Shown: positions 53,703 through 64,000 of the stretch, in pieces
Layout of the letters: every line of letters starts with the position of its first letter
Numbering within the stretch: position 1 is the stretch's first letter
DNA from: Portulaca oleracea
Taxonomy: Eukaryota; Streptophyta; Magnoliopsida; Caryophyllales; Portulacaceae
NCBI GenBank assembly: GCA_029582165.1
Contig: CM055881.1
Location: forward strand, 20,279,594-20,343,593
Direction: 5' to 3'
DNA: 64,000 bases
Notes under the pieces: model-generated
Seen by the model: the letters and a program-made list of their open reading frames with translations, nothing else
What the model was told of the DNA's origin: nothing
The model's database searches: none
Translations under genes and position numbers: made by a program

Positions 53703-55054
53703 ATGGGAAATTCAAGTGATTTTAGCTCGGATAAATTGTTCAATAATCTTATTGACGACTCTGACGACGATAAAACTTTTATTAGCAAGTTCATGGAAAT
53801 CAAACGCTTGGAAAATAAGGCCATTGTATTAGCTACAAAGATTGCTCAACTCAAGCAACACTCCCATGGATCAGCGTCCCGGACTCCAAGAAGAATGAAA
53901 AAGAGTTTCATTGATAGGAATAGGGATGAAGCCCACGAGCGCCTATATCAAGACTACTTTGCAAATGATCCCTTATACACAGAAAATCAATTTCGACGAA
54001 GGTTCAGAATGTGCAGACATTTATTTCTCCGCATAGTCCATGCCTTAGAAGCTCATGACGAGTACTTCTCCATTAGGTGTAATGCAGCTGGCCGACGTGG
54101 CTAAACACCACTAGTTAAGTATACTGCAGCCATACGACAATTAGCGTATGGGATATCGGCCAATTGTGTCGATGATATTTGAAGATTGGCGAAAGCACAA
54201 CATTGGAGTGTTTGAAGAGATTCTGTGAGAACATCATTGAGGTATTTGGTTCTGAATACTTAAGAAGGCCAACCCAAGCGGATGTCGACCGACTATTGGT
54301 CGTTACGGAGGCCCATGGCTTTCCCGGTATGTTGGGGAGCATTGACTGCATGCATCGGACATGGAAGAATTGTCAAGTCGCTTGGAAGCAGTCATTTGAG
54401 AAAGGATTGTACAAAGTGCTAACAATCATTCTTGAAGCAGTTGCTTCATATGACCTATGGATATGGCATGCTTTCTTTGGGTGTCCAAGAGCTTTAAATG
54501 ACAAAAATGTCCTTGATCGTTCAAATGTGTTCTTTGAGTTGTACAATAACTAGGCTCCAAAATGCGAGTTTGTTCTTAACGGGACCCACTACAACATGGG
54601 GTATTACCTTGGAGGTGGAATATATCCTAAGTGAGCAACATTCGTGAAAACCATTAGTGCCCCACAAGGTCCAAAATAAAAATTGTTTGTTCAACGACAA
54701 GAAGCACTGAGGAAAAATGTCCAGCGAGCCTTCAGTGTACTATAGTCTTGATTCGCCATTGTTCGTGGTTCTTCTCGATTGCATGATAGAAAAGACCTGA
54801 CAAAGCTCATGTTAGCGTGTGTGATACTTCATAATATGATCGTTGAGGATGAACGAGACTCATACGACTTAAGCTTCGAATATGATCAAGTCTGTACTGC
54901 ACCCATTGAAGTTCATCAAGAACGTCATCTATGTTGGGATACTTTCTTGCAGCAGAGGCAAAAAGTAAAAGATCTTGCAGCCTATAGGAAGCTCAGATAC
55001 GACTTGATGCAAGAATTATGGAAGAGAACTCGGGGTGTAAAACCACAAGCATGA
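53703..55054 (+). pseudogene. PIF/Harbinger-type transposase pseudogene
   Basis: The frame starts MGNSSDFSSDK and matches plant PIF/Harbinger transposases: FRMCRHLFLRIV, then YGISANCVDD, IGESTTLECLKRFC, FPGMLGSIDCMH (first catalytic Asp), LWIWHAFFG, LNDKNVLDRS (second Asp), YNMGYYLGGGIYPK, and the tail ACVILHNMIVEDERD. Stops at 54102-54104, 54552, 54631, 54677 and about 54742-54750 and a frameshift near 54180 inactivate it. At 54722-54724 a CAG (Gln) stands where the family has the catalytic Glu (NVQRAF for DVERAF). The tail of about 90 residues is intact. No partner Myb-like gene is seen. Confidence 0.9.
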
Positions 55055-55511
55055 AGTCATTGCAAGTTACCATTATGATTTATTTTTTTATTTATGTCAA
55101 AGTCAATTCTCGTGTTATTTATTATGTATCTTATTTACTTTCATTTTCAGCATATGATGTACTTGAATTTCAATTTTTGTATTGTACGTTGAATTTTAAA
55201 ATTATGATGTACTTTAATATTATGAATTCACTAGATTTTCTAAAATAGCAAAGTTATAAACTAATTTTATTTTCATGTAGAGTAAAATAGCAAAGTTTCT
55301 TAAATATACATAATAAATGTGTCACCATAAAAACATTAAACATAAAGGAAAACATTAAGGAAAACATAAAAAAAGTGGGTCCACTTAATTGATCCTCCCA
55401 CTACCTTCAGACTTTGATGTAGAAAACCTCAAAATTGCAAGGGTGGAAATAATGGGACCCACCATGACTTCCTCTATTTCTCTCGCTTTGTTGGGAGTGC
55501 TCTTATAGTAA
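55055..55511. other. 3' flank and possible right end of the PIF/Harbinger element
   Basis: AT-rich sequence ending in TTGGGAGTGCTCTTATAG followed by TAA. This resembles the termini of plant PIF/Harbinger and Tourist-like elements, which duplicate a TWA trinucleotide. The matching left end was not found before 53703, so the left part seems lost. Confidence 0.4.
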
Positions 55512-55984
55512 AGATATAAAAGGAAGAGTTTTACCCTCCTTTTTTTTTGTTGGTAGAGTATCTGTCAACCTATGTGGCTGCTTGATTCTTCACGTACAAT
55601 AACAATTTCACCTTTCTTTTCTTTACTTAAATAAAAAGGAAGAGTTTGCCAACAATTTTTGTTATCATTGTGAAGCTTGCCTGCCTACTTAGTGATGACT
55701 CAGAATATGTAACAACTGTCTTTTTCTCACTCTTCCTTATGCGTTCTCATTTCCTTTCCTTTTTTTTCTTCTCAGTATCCTTTATTCACATTTCTTTCTT
55801 TACGTTTGCTTGTTTCAGATTGTGAAGGGTGGGTGCTTGTTTAGTTATTTAATTACGCATTCACACATGTTATTACCTTTATACCCTTTTCTTAAGGCAT
55901 TTTATCAATTTGCTAAGTTGCTCAACTATGTTGCACGCTCCCTGTTTGCTGACTTACTATTTCACACTAGAGCTGACCACTATA
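55512..55984. other. Intergenic sequence, no gene seen
   Basis: T-rich sequence with short chance frames only. The TSD of the Pack-MULE starts at 55985. Confidence 0.5.
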
Positions 55985-56157
55985 AATATTAGAGCAATAT
56001 ATATTGTATGCTCCATGGAGCACATGCTCTAGATCTGATGTGGCAAAATAATTTCCAGGCTGGCTCTAGGGTTTTCAATTTTTTAATTTGCCCACGTTCT
56101 GAGACTGGGCAACCAATCTAATCCCCACAAACATCCCTTTCTCAACCTCCTCCTCCA

Positions 56158-56436
56158 ATGGCTTCTTCTCTCTCTCTCTATCTTTCTCTCTCCTCCTACT
56201 CCTCCTCCTCTCTCTCTCTCTCCTCCGCCATCATCGTCGTCGATGACCAGGTCGTCGATGTCGATGGTGCCAACACCGGCGTCGTCGACCTGGACTCCAT
56301 GCTGTTGAACGCCAACCACCACTTCTCTCTCTTCAAGGCTAAGTTCAACAAGAAGTACGAATCTCATGAAGAACGTGACCGTCGATTCTCAATCTTCAAG
56401 GCGAATCTCCGGCGGGCGAAACGTCATCAAACTTGA
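56158..56436 (+). pseudogene. Captured N-terminal fragment of an RD19-like papain-type cysteine protease
   Basis: The 92-codon frame starts with a Ser/Leu-rich, signal-peptide-like segment (residues 1-25), then an acidic stretch, then NANHHFSLFKAKFNKKY...RRFSIFKANLRRAKRHQ. The latter matches the inhibitor I29 prodomain of RD19-type proteases, whose usual length is about 360-370 residues. The match stops at RHQ, where two bases seem missing relative to the family and a TGA follows. The catalytic domain is absent. The piece sits inside a MULE, so it was most likely copied from a host gene. Whether it is transcribed is unknown. Confidence 0.85.
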
Positions 56437-56639
56437 TAAAACTTGGTGAATCCTTGATGATGTATGAAGATGAACAGATCATTGCTAAATTTGGTGCAAA
56501 ATCCTTTATGATAGTTATTTTGGTGTTTGATAAAACTTGGGAAAATGTTCTATTATTGCGATTGAGAAATTGATATGGACGTCTGAGTGGCGACCATTTT
56601 CATTGTGAAATTGATGTTCTGGGAGCACTTCAGTTGGGA

Positions 56640-57178
56640 ATTTTGTTCATAGATTCAAAGAGTTTTGTTCACCGGTTCAATTTGTTATGTTCAACATATA
56701 GTTAGTAGTCATTGTTCTTTGTATCGTCCACTAATATTGTTCACATGTTTTTATTATTCACTAAACATGTTTATGTTGTTCATCGAATATATTGTCATTG
56801 TTCACTGAGATTGTTGTTCAATTTATCTTTTAGATTCGACCATTTTCAAGGCCATGTTAAACTAGTAAAATGACATGTTATAAACTTTAGTGAACGATAT
56901 TGAAAAAGCTAGTGAACAATTTTAGTAACCGACATAATGTCAAGTGAACAATTACATTTTTATGAGTGATCAATACGATATATGTCAGTGAACAATCACT
57001 CTAATGGGAGTGAACAACTTTAAACTATGCCGATTGAAGTAAGTGAACAATGTAGTTGCAATAAGTAAACAACACAGTTAAAATAATTGAACAATGTAAT
57101 TGAAGTAAGTGAACATTATTGATTAAATCAGTGAACAATTTTGATTAAGCCAGTTAATGAAAATTTGTAAGTGAACAA
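56640..57178. repeat. Facing arrays of the GTGAACAAT motif in the Pack-MULE
   Basis: From 56640 to 56830 about eight copies of ATTGTTCAC or close relatives lie on the + strand. From 56880 to 57178 about twelve copies of the reverse complement, mostly AGTGAACAAT, follow. Three more lie at 60440-60500 on the far side of the nested LTR. Spacing is irregular, about 20-30 bases. Confidence 0.9.
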
Positions 57179-60100
57179 TGTAGCGCCCCCAGATTCATAA
57201 TCACCATATTACTACTAAACCATTCATAACTCAAGAATTAGCGCAACGGGATTTATAATCCGAAGGCATTACCGCCGTCCATGATCATGGACAAGACTAA
57301 CCATGCACTGTTTTCAACTTAACATTCTCAAAGCTAATACCCGTATTAATATACCACAATATACATGTCATACTAACTTAGGATCAACATATCACCCTTC
57401 CAAGACAATATATTACACCCAACACCCAAAAATCATATATCTTCAAGTCGCTTATACATCAAGTTATCAAACATATACACCAAAGGTAAAAGGTAACTTC
57501 CTTAACACAAAGGAACCTTCTGCTCTTCAATTTGACTCAACTTCTTACCGATTCTTGGCTTATCCGCACTAGGGGCATCACCTAAAACAAAAACAGAAAA
57601 CTTCGCAAATGAGTTGGCTAAACTCAGCACACACACCCCTACAATGTAAACTTTCACAGTTCATTTTAGTTCGCGCCTTGCTAAATTCTTTTGAAAATGG
57701 AAACACAAACAAGTCACAAAAACTCTTGAATAGCCTAAGAAAAAGAAAAAGAACATAATCATCATACACATCGTCATCATCATCATCATCATCATCATGA
57801 TAGACCTCAATATGGACCTCGTTATAGACCTCATCATAGTCCTCGTTATAGACCTCATCATAGACACTGGCCAAGTCACATGACAGATGCCCGTCGACAT
57901 CGAAAGTACCTCAATGCGATTAGCACCATATAACAAGAGACCTCATCATTGAAAGAACAAAATCATAAAATTTCCTTACGTTAAACATCATGAAGTCATC
58001 AACATAAAACATCAACATAAAACATCATCAATAAAACATCATCAATAAAACATTCTTGGGAAAGGTAGGCAATATGCGTACCTGAACATCTGAACTTACA
58101 CACCAACTTGGACACGCACGGACTTGAACAAGTGGGCCCAACGACCTCTTGAGAACTCTTAAGAAAGAACAATAATCATGAATTAGAACCTAACTTGGGT
58201 GAGAGTAATGAAGAATATCCTAGTAGAATCCTAGGATTACTTGATACTTAAACTTGCTTCCTAAGGCTTATTCGGAAGGCCATAACTTCTTCCACAAGTA
58301 ACGTATCATTATGCATAAGAACTTTCTGGAAAGCTAAGCTCATGCCCTGAAACTCTCTAGTTAATCATGAAGGTCAAAATCGTGGTCAAGAAGGGTAAAA
58401 AATTCCCAACACAGCAAGATGTCCAGAATATACAAGAATGGATACCGATTTTTTCAGAAAATCATAACTCGGGTTGTAGACCTCGGTTAGAGATGTGTGA
58501 GCTGTCCACGGAAAGCTTGAAAGACATACTAAAACTTTCATGTTGACCATAAACTGATTTGAACATGGAAAAGGCACGAATTCAGGCCATGAACACAGCA
58601 GAACCTCTCAAAATTCCAGGCAGAATCATAAGTACTGGTCGTGATTCGGTAATCTATAACTTTCACTCCCGATGCCCTATGAACGCGTAAAAGACCATTC
58701 TGGAAAGCTTGACAAACAATCTACAACTTTCATGTTGAACACTTAAACCAAAAAGGTCTCCAATCAGCTTAAAACATGCATTTACCTACCTATTTCAGAA
58801 ATCGTATACAAATACACATGCTCACGGTTTTGGCCATAACTTAAGATATTCATATAGAAACTCCGAGATTCCAAAACCGGGTGTTAGCTAACATCTTAGG
58901 CTACCTATTAATGCCATAAAATAGGTCAAACTCACACTTTATATTCCCTGAAATTTTCAGATTGCAACTAGACCTGAAATTCACCCTTTATTTGATCTTA
59001 CATGCATCCTAAACCTTAGTATTCAACTCTAATCTTCCCCAAATCACTTCTTAAGCATTAATACTCATTTTCCAACATTAAAACCATCTTGAATTCTTGC
59101 ATCACTAACCATATTTTATCCATGCAAGGCATAATCTTGACATATTTTAACATCCCAAGTAAAGTCCTTCATGAATTCATCATCAAACATCATAATACTC
59201 ACTAATTCACTAATCTAATCTAAAACCAAGTACATGCATCTATAATTATCCTTAAAACTTCACACTCTCACAGTGAATTCATCAACCAAATCATCATGCA
59301 TAAACAAATCTCAACAATCAAACATCAATAAAGCCATACTCATCCAATCTTAATCCATTCTCTATGAGACATTTCACCGAACACTTTATGTGCATCATAA
59401 TACACTAAAAATCCCTTTCTAATCCACCACTTTAATAACCAAAACCCATTAGAAACAACTCTAAGATTATTTTTAGATTTGGAATAACAATTAAACCATC
59501 ATTAAAGTGACATGCACCACACAATTTCAACAATCAATCCTAATTTCATCACTTCCTACTTGGTTCACATCAATTTCCACATGATTTACTCTTCAATAAA
59601 CAAGAAGATCCAAGATTATACTTTGCAATGCCATCGTTCTCTTAAAACAATGAATTCTATTCAGAAATTCCCAACCAAATAACAATCTTTCACTTGAACT
59701 CAATCTAGCAAGAGATAGAAGAGTTTTTAGAGATGACCTTTAGAGAGAGGAAAGGGAGAAGAAGAGAGCAGTGTAGAGAGGAGGCCGGCCACCATCCCTG
59801 GGTGGCGCCGCCGACTTCCGGTCGCCGGCAAAGGTCGTCGCTGGCGGAGGGCCACGGCAAGACATGTCAGAGAGGAGGAGGACATTGAAGAGAAAGTGAG
59901 AAGCAAAGAGCATATTTGTTCTGCTTTGTGAAAATGAAGAGGAGAATAAAAGAAACCAATTCCAATTGCTAAGATAAATAGAAGAGGAAGTGGGCTTACT
60001 TATCGATAAGGCCCAGACAAATACTCTCTCAACTTACCCCTCTTCCTTATAATTATTTCTCCCTTAACCCGATGCTATTAATTTGGGTTCCCGAATAAAA

Positions 60101-60423
60101 CTCTACGAGACTAATCTATGAGAAATTTCTACTAATAAAAATTTCACGAGTACTTTAATCCTCCAATAATAATAAATTTGAACGAGAATTTTCAGACAAA
60201 AGATCTGAGTACTATATTTACTAGGAAGGATCGGTAAAACTGTTCGAGAGACATCTATAAATAATAATAAAAAAAAACTACTTTGGTGAAGAGTCGGTAG
60301 TCGTTGCATTGTTCAAGCCCTGCAAAAATAGTGACAACAATTAAAGAGTTTAAAAAGCGCGAATTAATTTAATTACGTCTGATTAGTAACATTAATCATC
60401 ATAGATTAGGGCGGGTTATTACA
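57179..60423 (-). repeat. Tekay-family solo LTR nested in the Pack-MULE (about 3.25 kb)
   Basis: On the - strand it starts TGTAATAACCCGCCCTAA and ends GGGGGCGCTACA, matching the family of the LTR at 5803-9267. ACAAT occurs at both edges (57175-57179 and 60424-60428), close to the 5-bp duplication expected, with a one-base ambiguity at the left end. No internal region accompanies it, so it is a solo LTR. It contains a (GAT)n/(CAT)n tract near 57770-57798, a GC-rich leader-like block at 59785-59860 and no gene. Open frames in it are chance. Confidence 0.88.
57770..57800. repeat. (ATC)n trinucleotide repeat in the solo LTR
   Basis: About nine or ten CAT/ATC units. On the - strand they give runs of Asp or Met codons in chance open frames at 57578-57936. 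Confidence 0.9.
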
Positions 60424-60689
60424 ACAATCACACTTTTATGAGTGAACAATATAATATCTACAAGTGAACGATCATACTATTGGGAGTGAACAACTATAAT
60501 AACCCATATAATGAAAATTCTATGCGTAGACTGGTCACACCATGACTGACTTGATAACTTCTATGTAACCACTACTGGTAACCGCCAATTTTTTTACTGA
60601 AATTTAAAAAAAATTATCATCCTACGTGGATGCCATGTCATCTCTTGGAGCACATGCTCCAGGAGCACACAATAATTTGCAATATTAGA

Positions 60690-61184
60690 GACCTCTGTCC
60701 CCATTTCATACACCCCAAAATTCCTTATGCTTCGTCACTTAGAAATTGTTCTCTTTTCTCTCATTTAAATTCTTAACATTCTATTGAATTGAGTAACATT
60801 ACTAATATTAGGATTTAGTTATTGATATGCCTGATTTGTAATTCATGTAATTTTATTTTTTCATGTAATTTTCCCCTCTAGATTTACTAGTTATCTTAAT
60901 TTCTCTTAACTCTTTTAGGGTGGCAATTAAAACAAGACGGAAGGAGTATTTCATTATTCCTTCAGTTCACATTATTTATCATTTCGAAAGAGTGGGTAAA
61001 AATAATTGTGATAGATGAAGAATATATATATGTAAAATTAGTAACAGTTACATTGAGAATATAAAACAATAAGCAATTAAAGACAAGAAAAGTTAGTTAT
61101 ATAAACAAATAATCAGAGATGGAGGATGTAGTATTCTATGTGGAGACTAGAGTTGCTATTAAAAAATTAATTTTTCTTAGATAA
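60690..61184. other. Intergenic sequence, no gene seen
   Basis: AT-rich sequence between the Pack-MULE and the next LTR. It holds no convincing open frame. Confidence 0.5.
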
Positions 61185-64000
61185 TGTAACACCCCCAGAA
61201 TATTAATCATCAGATTAAGCTAAACATCAACTTAACCTAACAATTAGCGCAGTGGAATTACTTTCCCAAGGGTATTACCGCCGTCCATCAAATGTGAACA
61301 AGACTTAGAAAAACTCAACACAACAAGCAAGACAACTTTAGTTATACAACCCTCCAAGACACACGACTTTAAACCTACCTGATATTCATATTAACAACAT
61401 ACAACCACCAAAACCAAAAGCCAATCACCTAAAGAATCACAAACCACCAAAGCTCGGTCCTAACTATCCTTTCCAATCCATCTGAATTGTACTTATGAAG
61501 TCTTCAAATTCCGCCCTTCCTGGAGCTTACCCTTGCCCTTTCCTGAGTTTCCTTAAGACAACAATAAATCAAAGAATGAGATTTACTCAGTACGTATACT
61601 ACCGACCTAAAGAACAAAAGTAAATAAAGCTTACAGTTTAATTTAGGCGCGACTCCGTTATTTATACAGTAAAAGTAAGACCGTAAAGAAAGAAATAAAT
61701 AAAGTATACTTATAGGATAATTCTATCCAACTTGTTTTATTGATTATCCTTGAATAACCAATAATTAAACAAATAAATAGTTAGCTAAAGAAGTAACATA
61801 AGGAAAAGAGGTACTTGAGCATAACGTGCAAATGAAACGAAGTAGCTCAAGATAACCAAACTTAAAAGATTCAAAAACCAACCTTAAAGTTATCTTTCTT
61901 TGATTTAAGAAAAGTGGGAGTAAAAAGGATTTCAAAACATGAGTAATTCACTTCGCGAGTGAAATCGATAAAAACAAAGATCATACTAATAATGGTTACT
62001 AATATAAATGCCCCTACTTGCGATCATTGGCTAGGCCTCCGTATGCGCATACCCGGACTGATCGGGAGATCCGGATAGTGGATAATTATCCTACTGGCTA
62101 GGTTTTCATGGTGTGCATCTAGGGCACTAAAGCTATAATTCCTGCGGTGCACTATGGCACATACATAATTTACTTAGGATGCACAAAGGCACGTGAACAT
62201 GGTGTGTACCAAGACACTATCTTCCTGGTGTGCTTTAAGCACGAAAAACCATGGCGTGGGGCCTTATTAAACTTTAGAAATCCTGAAGTTTTTCTCATGA
62301 AACCTTAACTTCCTTAAACAAATTTAATTACACTAAAAGAACCCTTCTTGGCCTTCTTGAGTGGCATTTGAATTTGTAAAAGCTTTTAAAGAAGTAAATT
62401 CTTAACTTTTTCTCACTAAGGTTTAGAAATGATTAATACAACATGAATTGTGATATCATAAACTTATAAACCAACCCCATGATAAGAAATAACATAGTAA
62501 TTTTCTTATAATACATAAAAATTATCCCATGAGAGAGGTAACATTAGACAAAAATCTTATATAATATCTATGATATAAGGAAAAGACTAATTTAGCATGT
62601 GCTCGAAATATAAAATAAAAATACTTAATTAAATACATGGATTTCGTAAAAAGGACAAGTAGTACACGCACCTGGTACTTTGGAAATCATAACAGAACAA
62701 CCAGGGACTTGAACAGCTGAAAGACAAAGATCTCTTGGAGGAATTTTAGAAAAGAGAAGATAACAAGTATTAGAACCCTATCTAGGTAGGAGGATGAAAG
62801 GATAATGAAATAATCACGACTCGATCACGGATTTAATTTCCTATGTCGCATAAAAACGGTCATAACTATCTCCATAGATATCGTATCAACGCATAAGAGG
62901 AATTTTCGGAAAGCTTGAAAAACACTCTACAACTTTGTAGTTTGCTCCAGAGACTAAAAATGTAGTTAAGGGGGTCAAAAATCTTCATTTCCTTAATTTG
63001 TCCAGAAAATATGAATGTCGACTAAGCTTTTTCAAGAGGCCATAACTTGAGTTATCTTAATCGGTTTAGGGCCTATAAGCTGTCTACGGAAAACTCGTAG
63101 TTCATACTCCAACATTTATTTTCACCACCATTTCATCTAAGTATGGGAAAGGGTCGAAATTCAACTCAGAACAGAGGCAACCATAAAAATATATTTTCTG
63201 GAAAAACTCATATTTTTATCTTTCAAATAAAAGCTCATAACTCTCTCTCCCGATATCCTATGAATGCATACCATACCTTTCTGGAAAGCCTAGAATGTCC
63301 TCTACAACTTTCATGTTCAGCTCCTAGATCATATAAGCCTCTCACTATTCGAAAAATGCCAATCTTTAAACTGCCATCAGAAATACGTACGCAGATTCGC
63401 ACGACTTTACGAATTTGGCCATAACTTCTAATATACTAATCAAAACGACGAACCGCGAAATCTGGGTGTTAGTTAACACTTTTATATACCTATTCATGCT
63501 ATTAAGTCACCCAGAATCACGTCCCTCATTCTCTGGAAAAATGAAATACCAACCAGATTGCAATCCTCTTAGCAAATTGTTGACATGCACACTTAAACTC
63601 TTGTGATTTAGCATAAATCTCTCTTGAAACATAATTTAGCAAACACATGCATAATTCCCAGCCTTAAAAACTTCAGAAAATCACCATAAGAGTCCCATTT
63701 AAACCCATGCAACATCACCACATCATTCATTCCATCATCCATCACTTTAAAGTAACATGCATTGCTTAAAACCTACAAGTTACTTGTTCTATAGCTAATC
63801 AATAACCATGTACCTCATTTAAAACACATTTTCTACGCTTTCACAGAAAATCTAACCACTAAACTTACATGCATGTCCACTATTTGCACTAATTTCACTT
63901 AATCCACCATGGTGTAGCAAGGAGTCATCATAACTTACCCAAATTCCTCTCTTTGAAGTTTGAATCCTTCACTCTTCCTTTGTTAATCACTATCACAACA
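61185..64000 (-). repeat. Tekay-family LTR, partial, running off the right edge
   Basis: On the - strand it ends ATTCTGGGGGTGTTACA at 61185, preceded by the family's GGACGGCGGTAATACCC block near 61275. Its other end and any internal region lie beyond the window. Short frames at 63143-63424 and 63415-63606 have no domain and look like chance. Confidence 0.82.

Larger units (their letters stand above)
55994..60680. mobile_element. Pack-MULE-type transposon carrying a host gene fragment
   Basis: The ends match as inverted repeats: left GCAATATATATTGTATGCTC, right (reverse strand) GCAAATTATTGTGTGCTCC, followed on both sides by GGAGCA.RTGCTC and a less similar GATGTGGC/GACATGGC block. A perfect 9-bp direct repeat, AATATTAGA, flanks the element at 55985-55993 and 60681-60689. 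The 9-bp length is typical of MULEs. Inside are a fragment of a papain-like protease gene, two facing arrays of a GTGAACAAT motif, and a nested solo LTR (57179-60423). No transposase is present. Without the nested LTR it is about 1.44 kb. Confidence 0.92.

Noticed and set aside
1..64000. tRNA, rRNA or organelle-derived insertions
   Set aside because: I saw no tRNA-like cloverleaf boxes with flanking structure and no rRNA or plastid gene sequence. Primer sites only match tRNA 3' ends. A tRNAscan run would be decisive.

Overview
This is nuclear DNA from a flowering plant, most likely a eudicot. It is AT-rich and intron-containing, and it is packed with plant-type transposable elements: Ty3/gypsy Tekay-like and Athila/Tat-like LTR elements, three MULEs, a FAR1-type MULE remnant, a LINE ORF1 and a PIF/Harbinger remnant. 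I saw nothing bacterial, organellar or viral. I cannot name the species from the sequence.

Layout. 1-9267: the 3' part of a decayed Tekay-like Ty3 element on the + strand, with gag, protease, reverse transcriptase, RNase H, integrase, a G-rich polypurine tract and a 3465-bp 3' LTR. It inserted into an Athila/Tat-like, apparently pol-less element on the - strand (9268-14978) that forms a tandem chain around one shared LTR. 14979-17100: FAR1/MULE transposase remnant with short repeats. 17690-19440: LINE ORF1 without a reverse transcriptase. 19543-26917: a large MULE (here MULE-1) with roughly 490-bp terminal inverted repeats, sitting in a (TA)n tract. Its five-exon transposase has an open reading frame across all inferred splice junctions (1264 codons), and a convergent second gene encodes a GRF-type zinc finger. 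27547-31404: the only clear host gene, a six-exon two-RRM hnRNP-like protein of 378 aa. 34007-40294: a second MULE (MULE-2) with a perfect 9-bp target duplication and the same two-gene plan, but with a decayed transposase. 40840-45600: a gypsy integrase/LTR fragment abutting a plant-mobile-domain pseudogene that carries a 590-bp internal tandem duplication. 46900-53560: microsatellite and LTR-derived sequence. 53703-55508: PIF/Harbinger remnant. 55994-60680: a Pack-MULE with a 9-bp target duplication that carries an RD19-like cysteine protease fragment and hosts a Tekay-family solo LTR. 61185 to the end: another LTR of the same family.

Most notable: two MULEs with unrelated termini share one gene organisation. 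A transposase gene on the - strand converges with a small GRF zinc-finger/coiled-coil gene on the + strand, much as mudrA and mudrB do in maize MuDR. MULE-1 also carries arrays of a short motif resembling its own terminus. These lie in two transposase introns and in the spacer behind the GRF gene, always in the sense direction of the local gene. The splice models were worked out by hand from reading-frame continuity and GT/AG sites, and no database search was possible.
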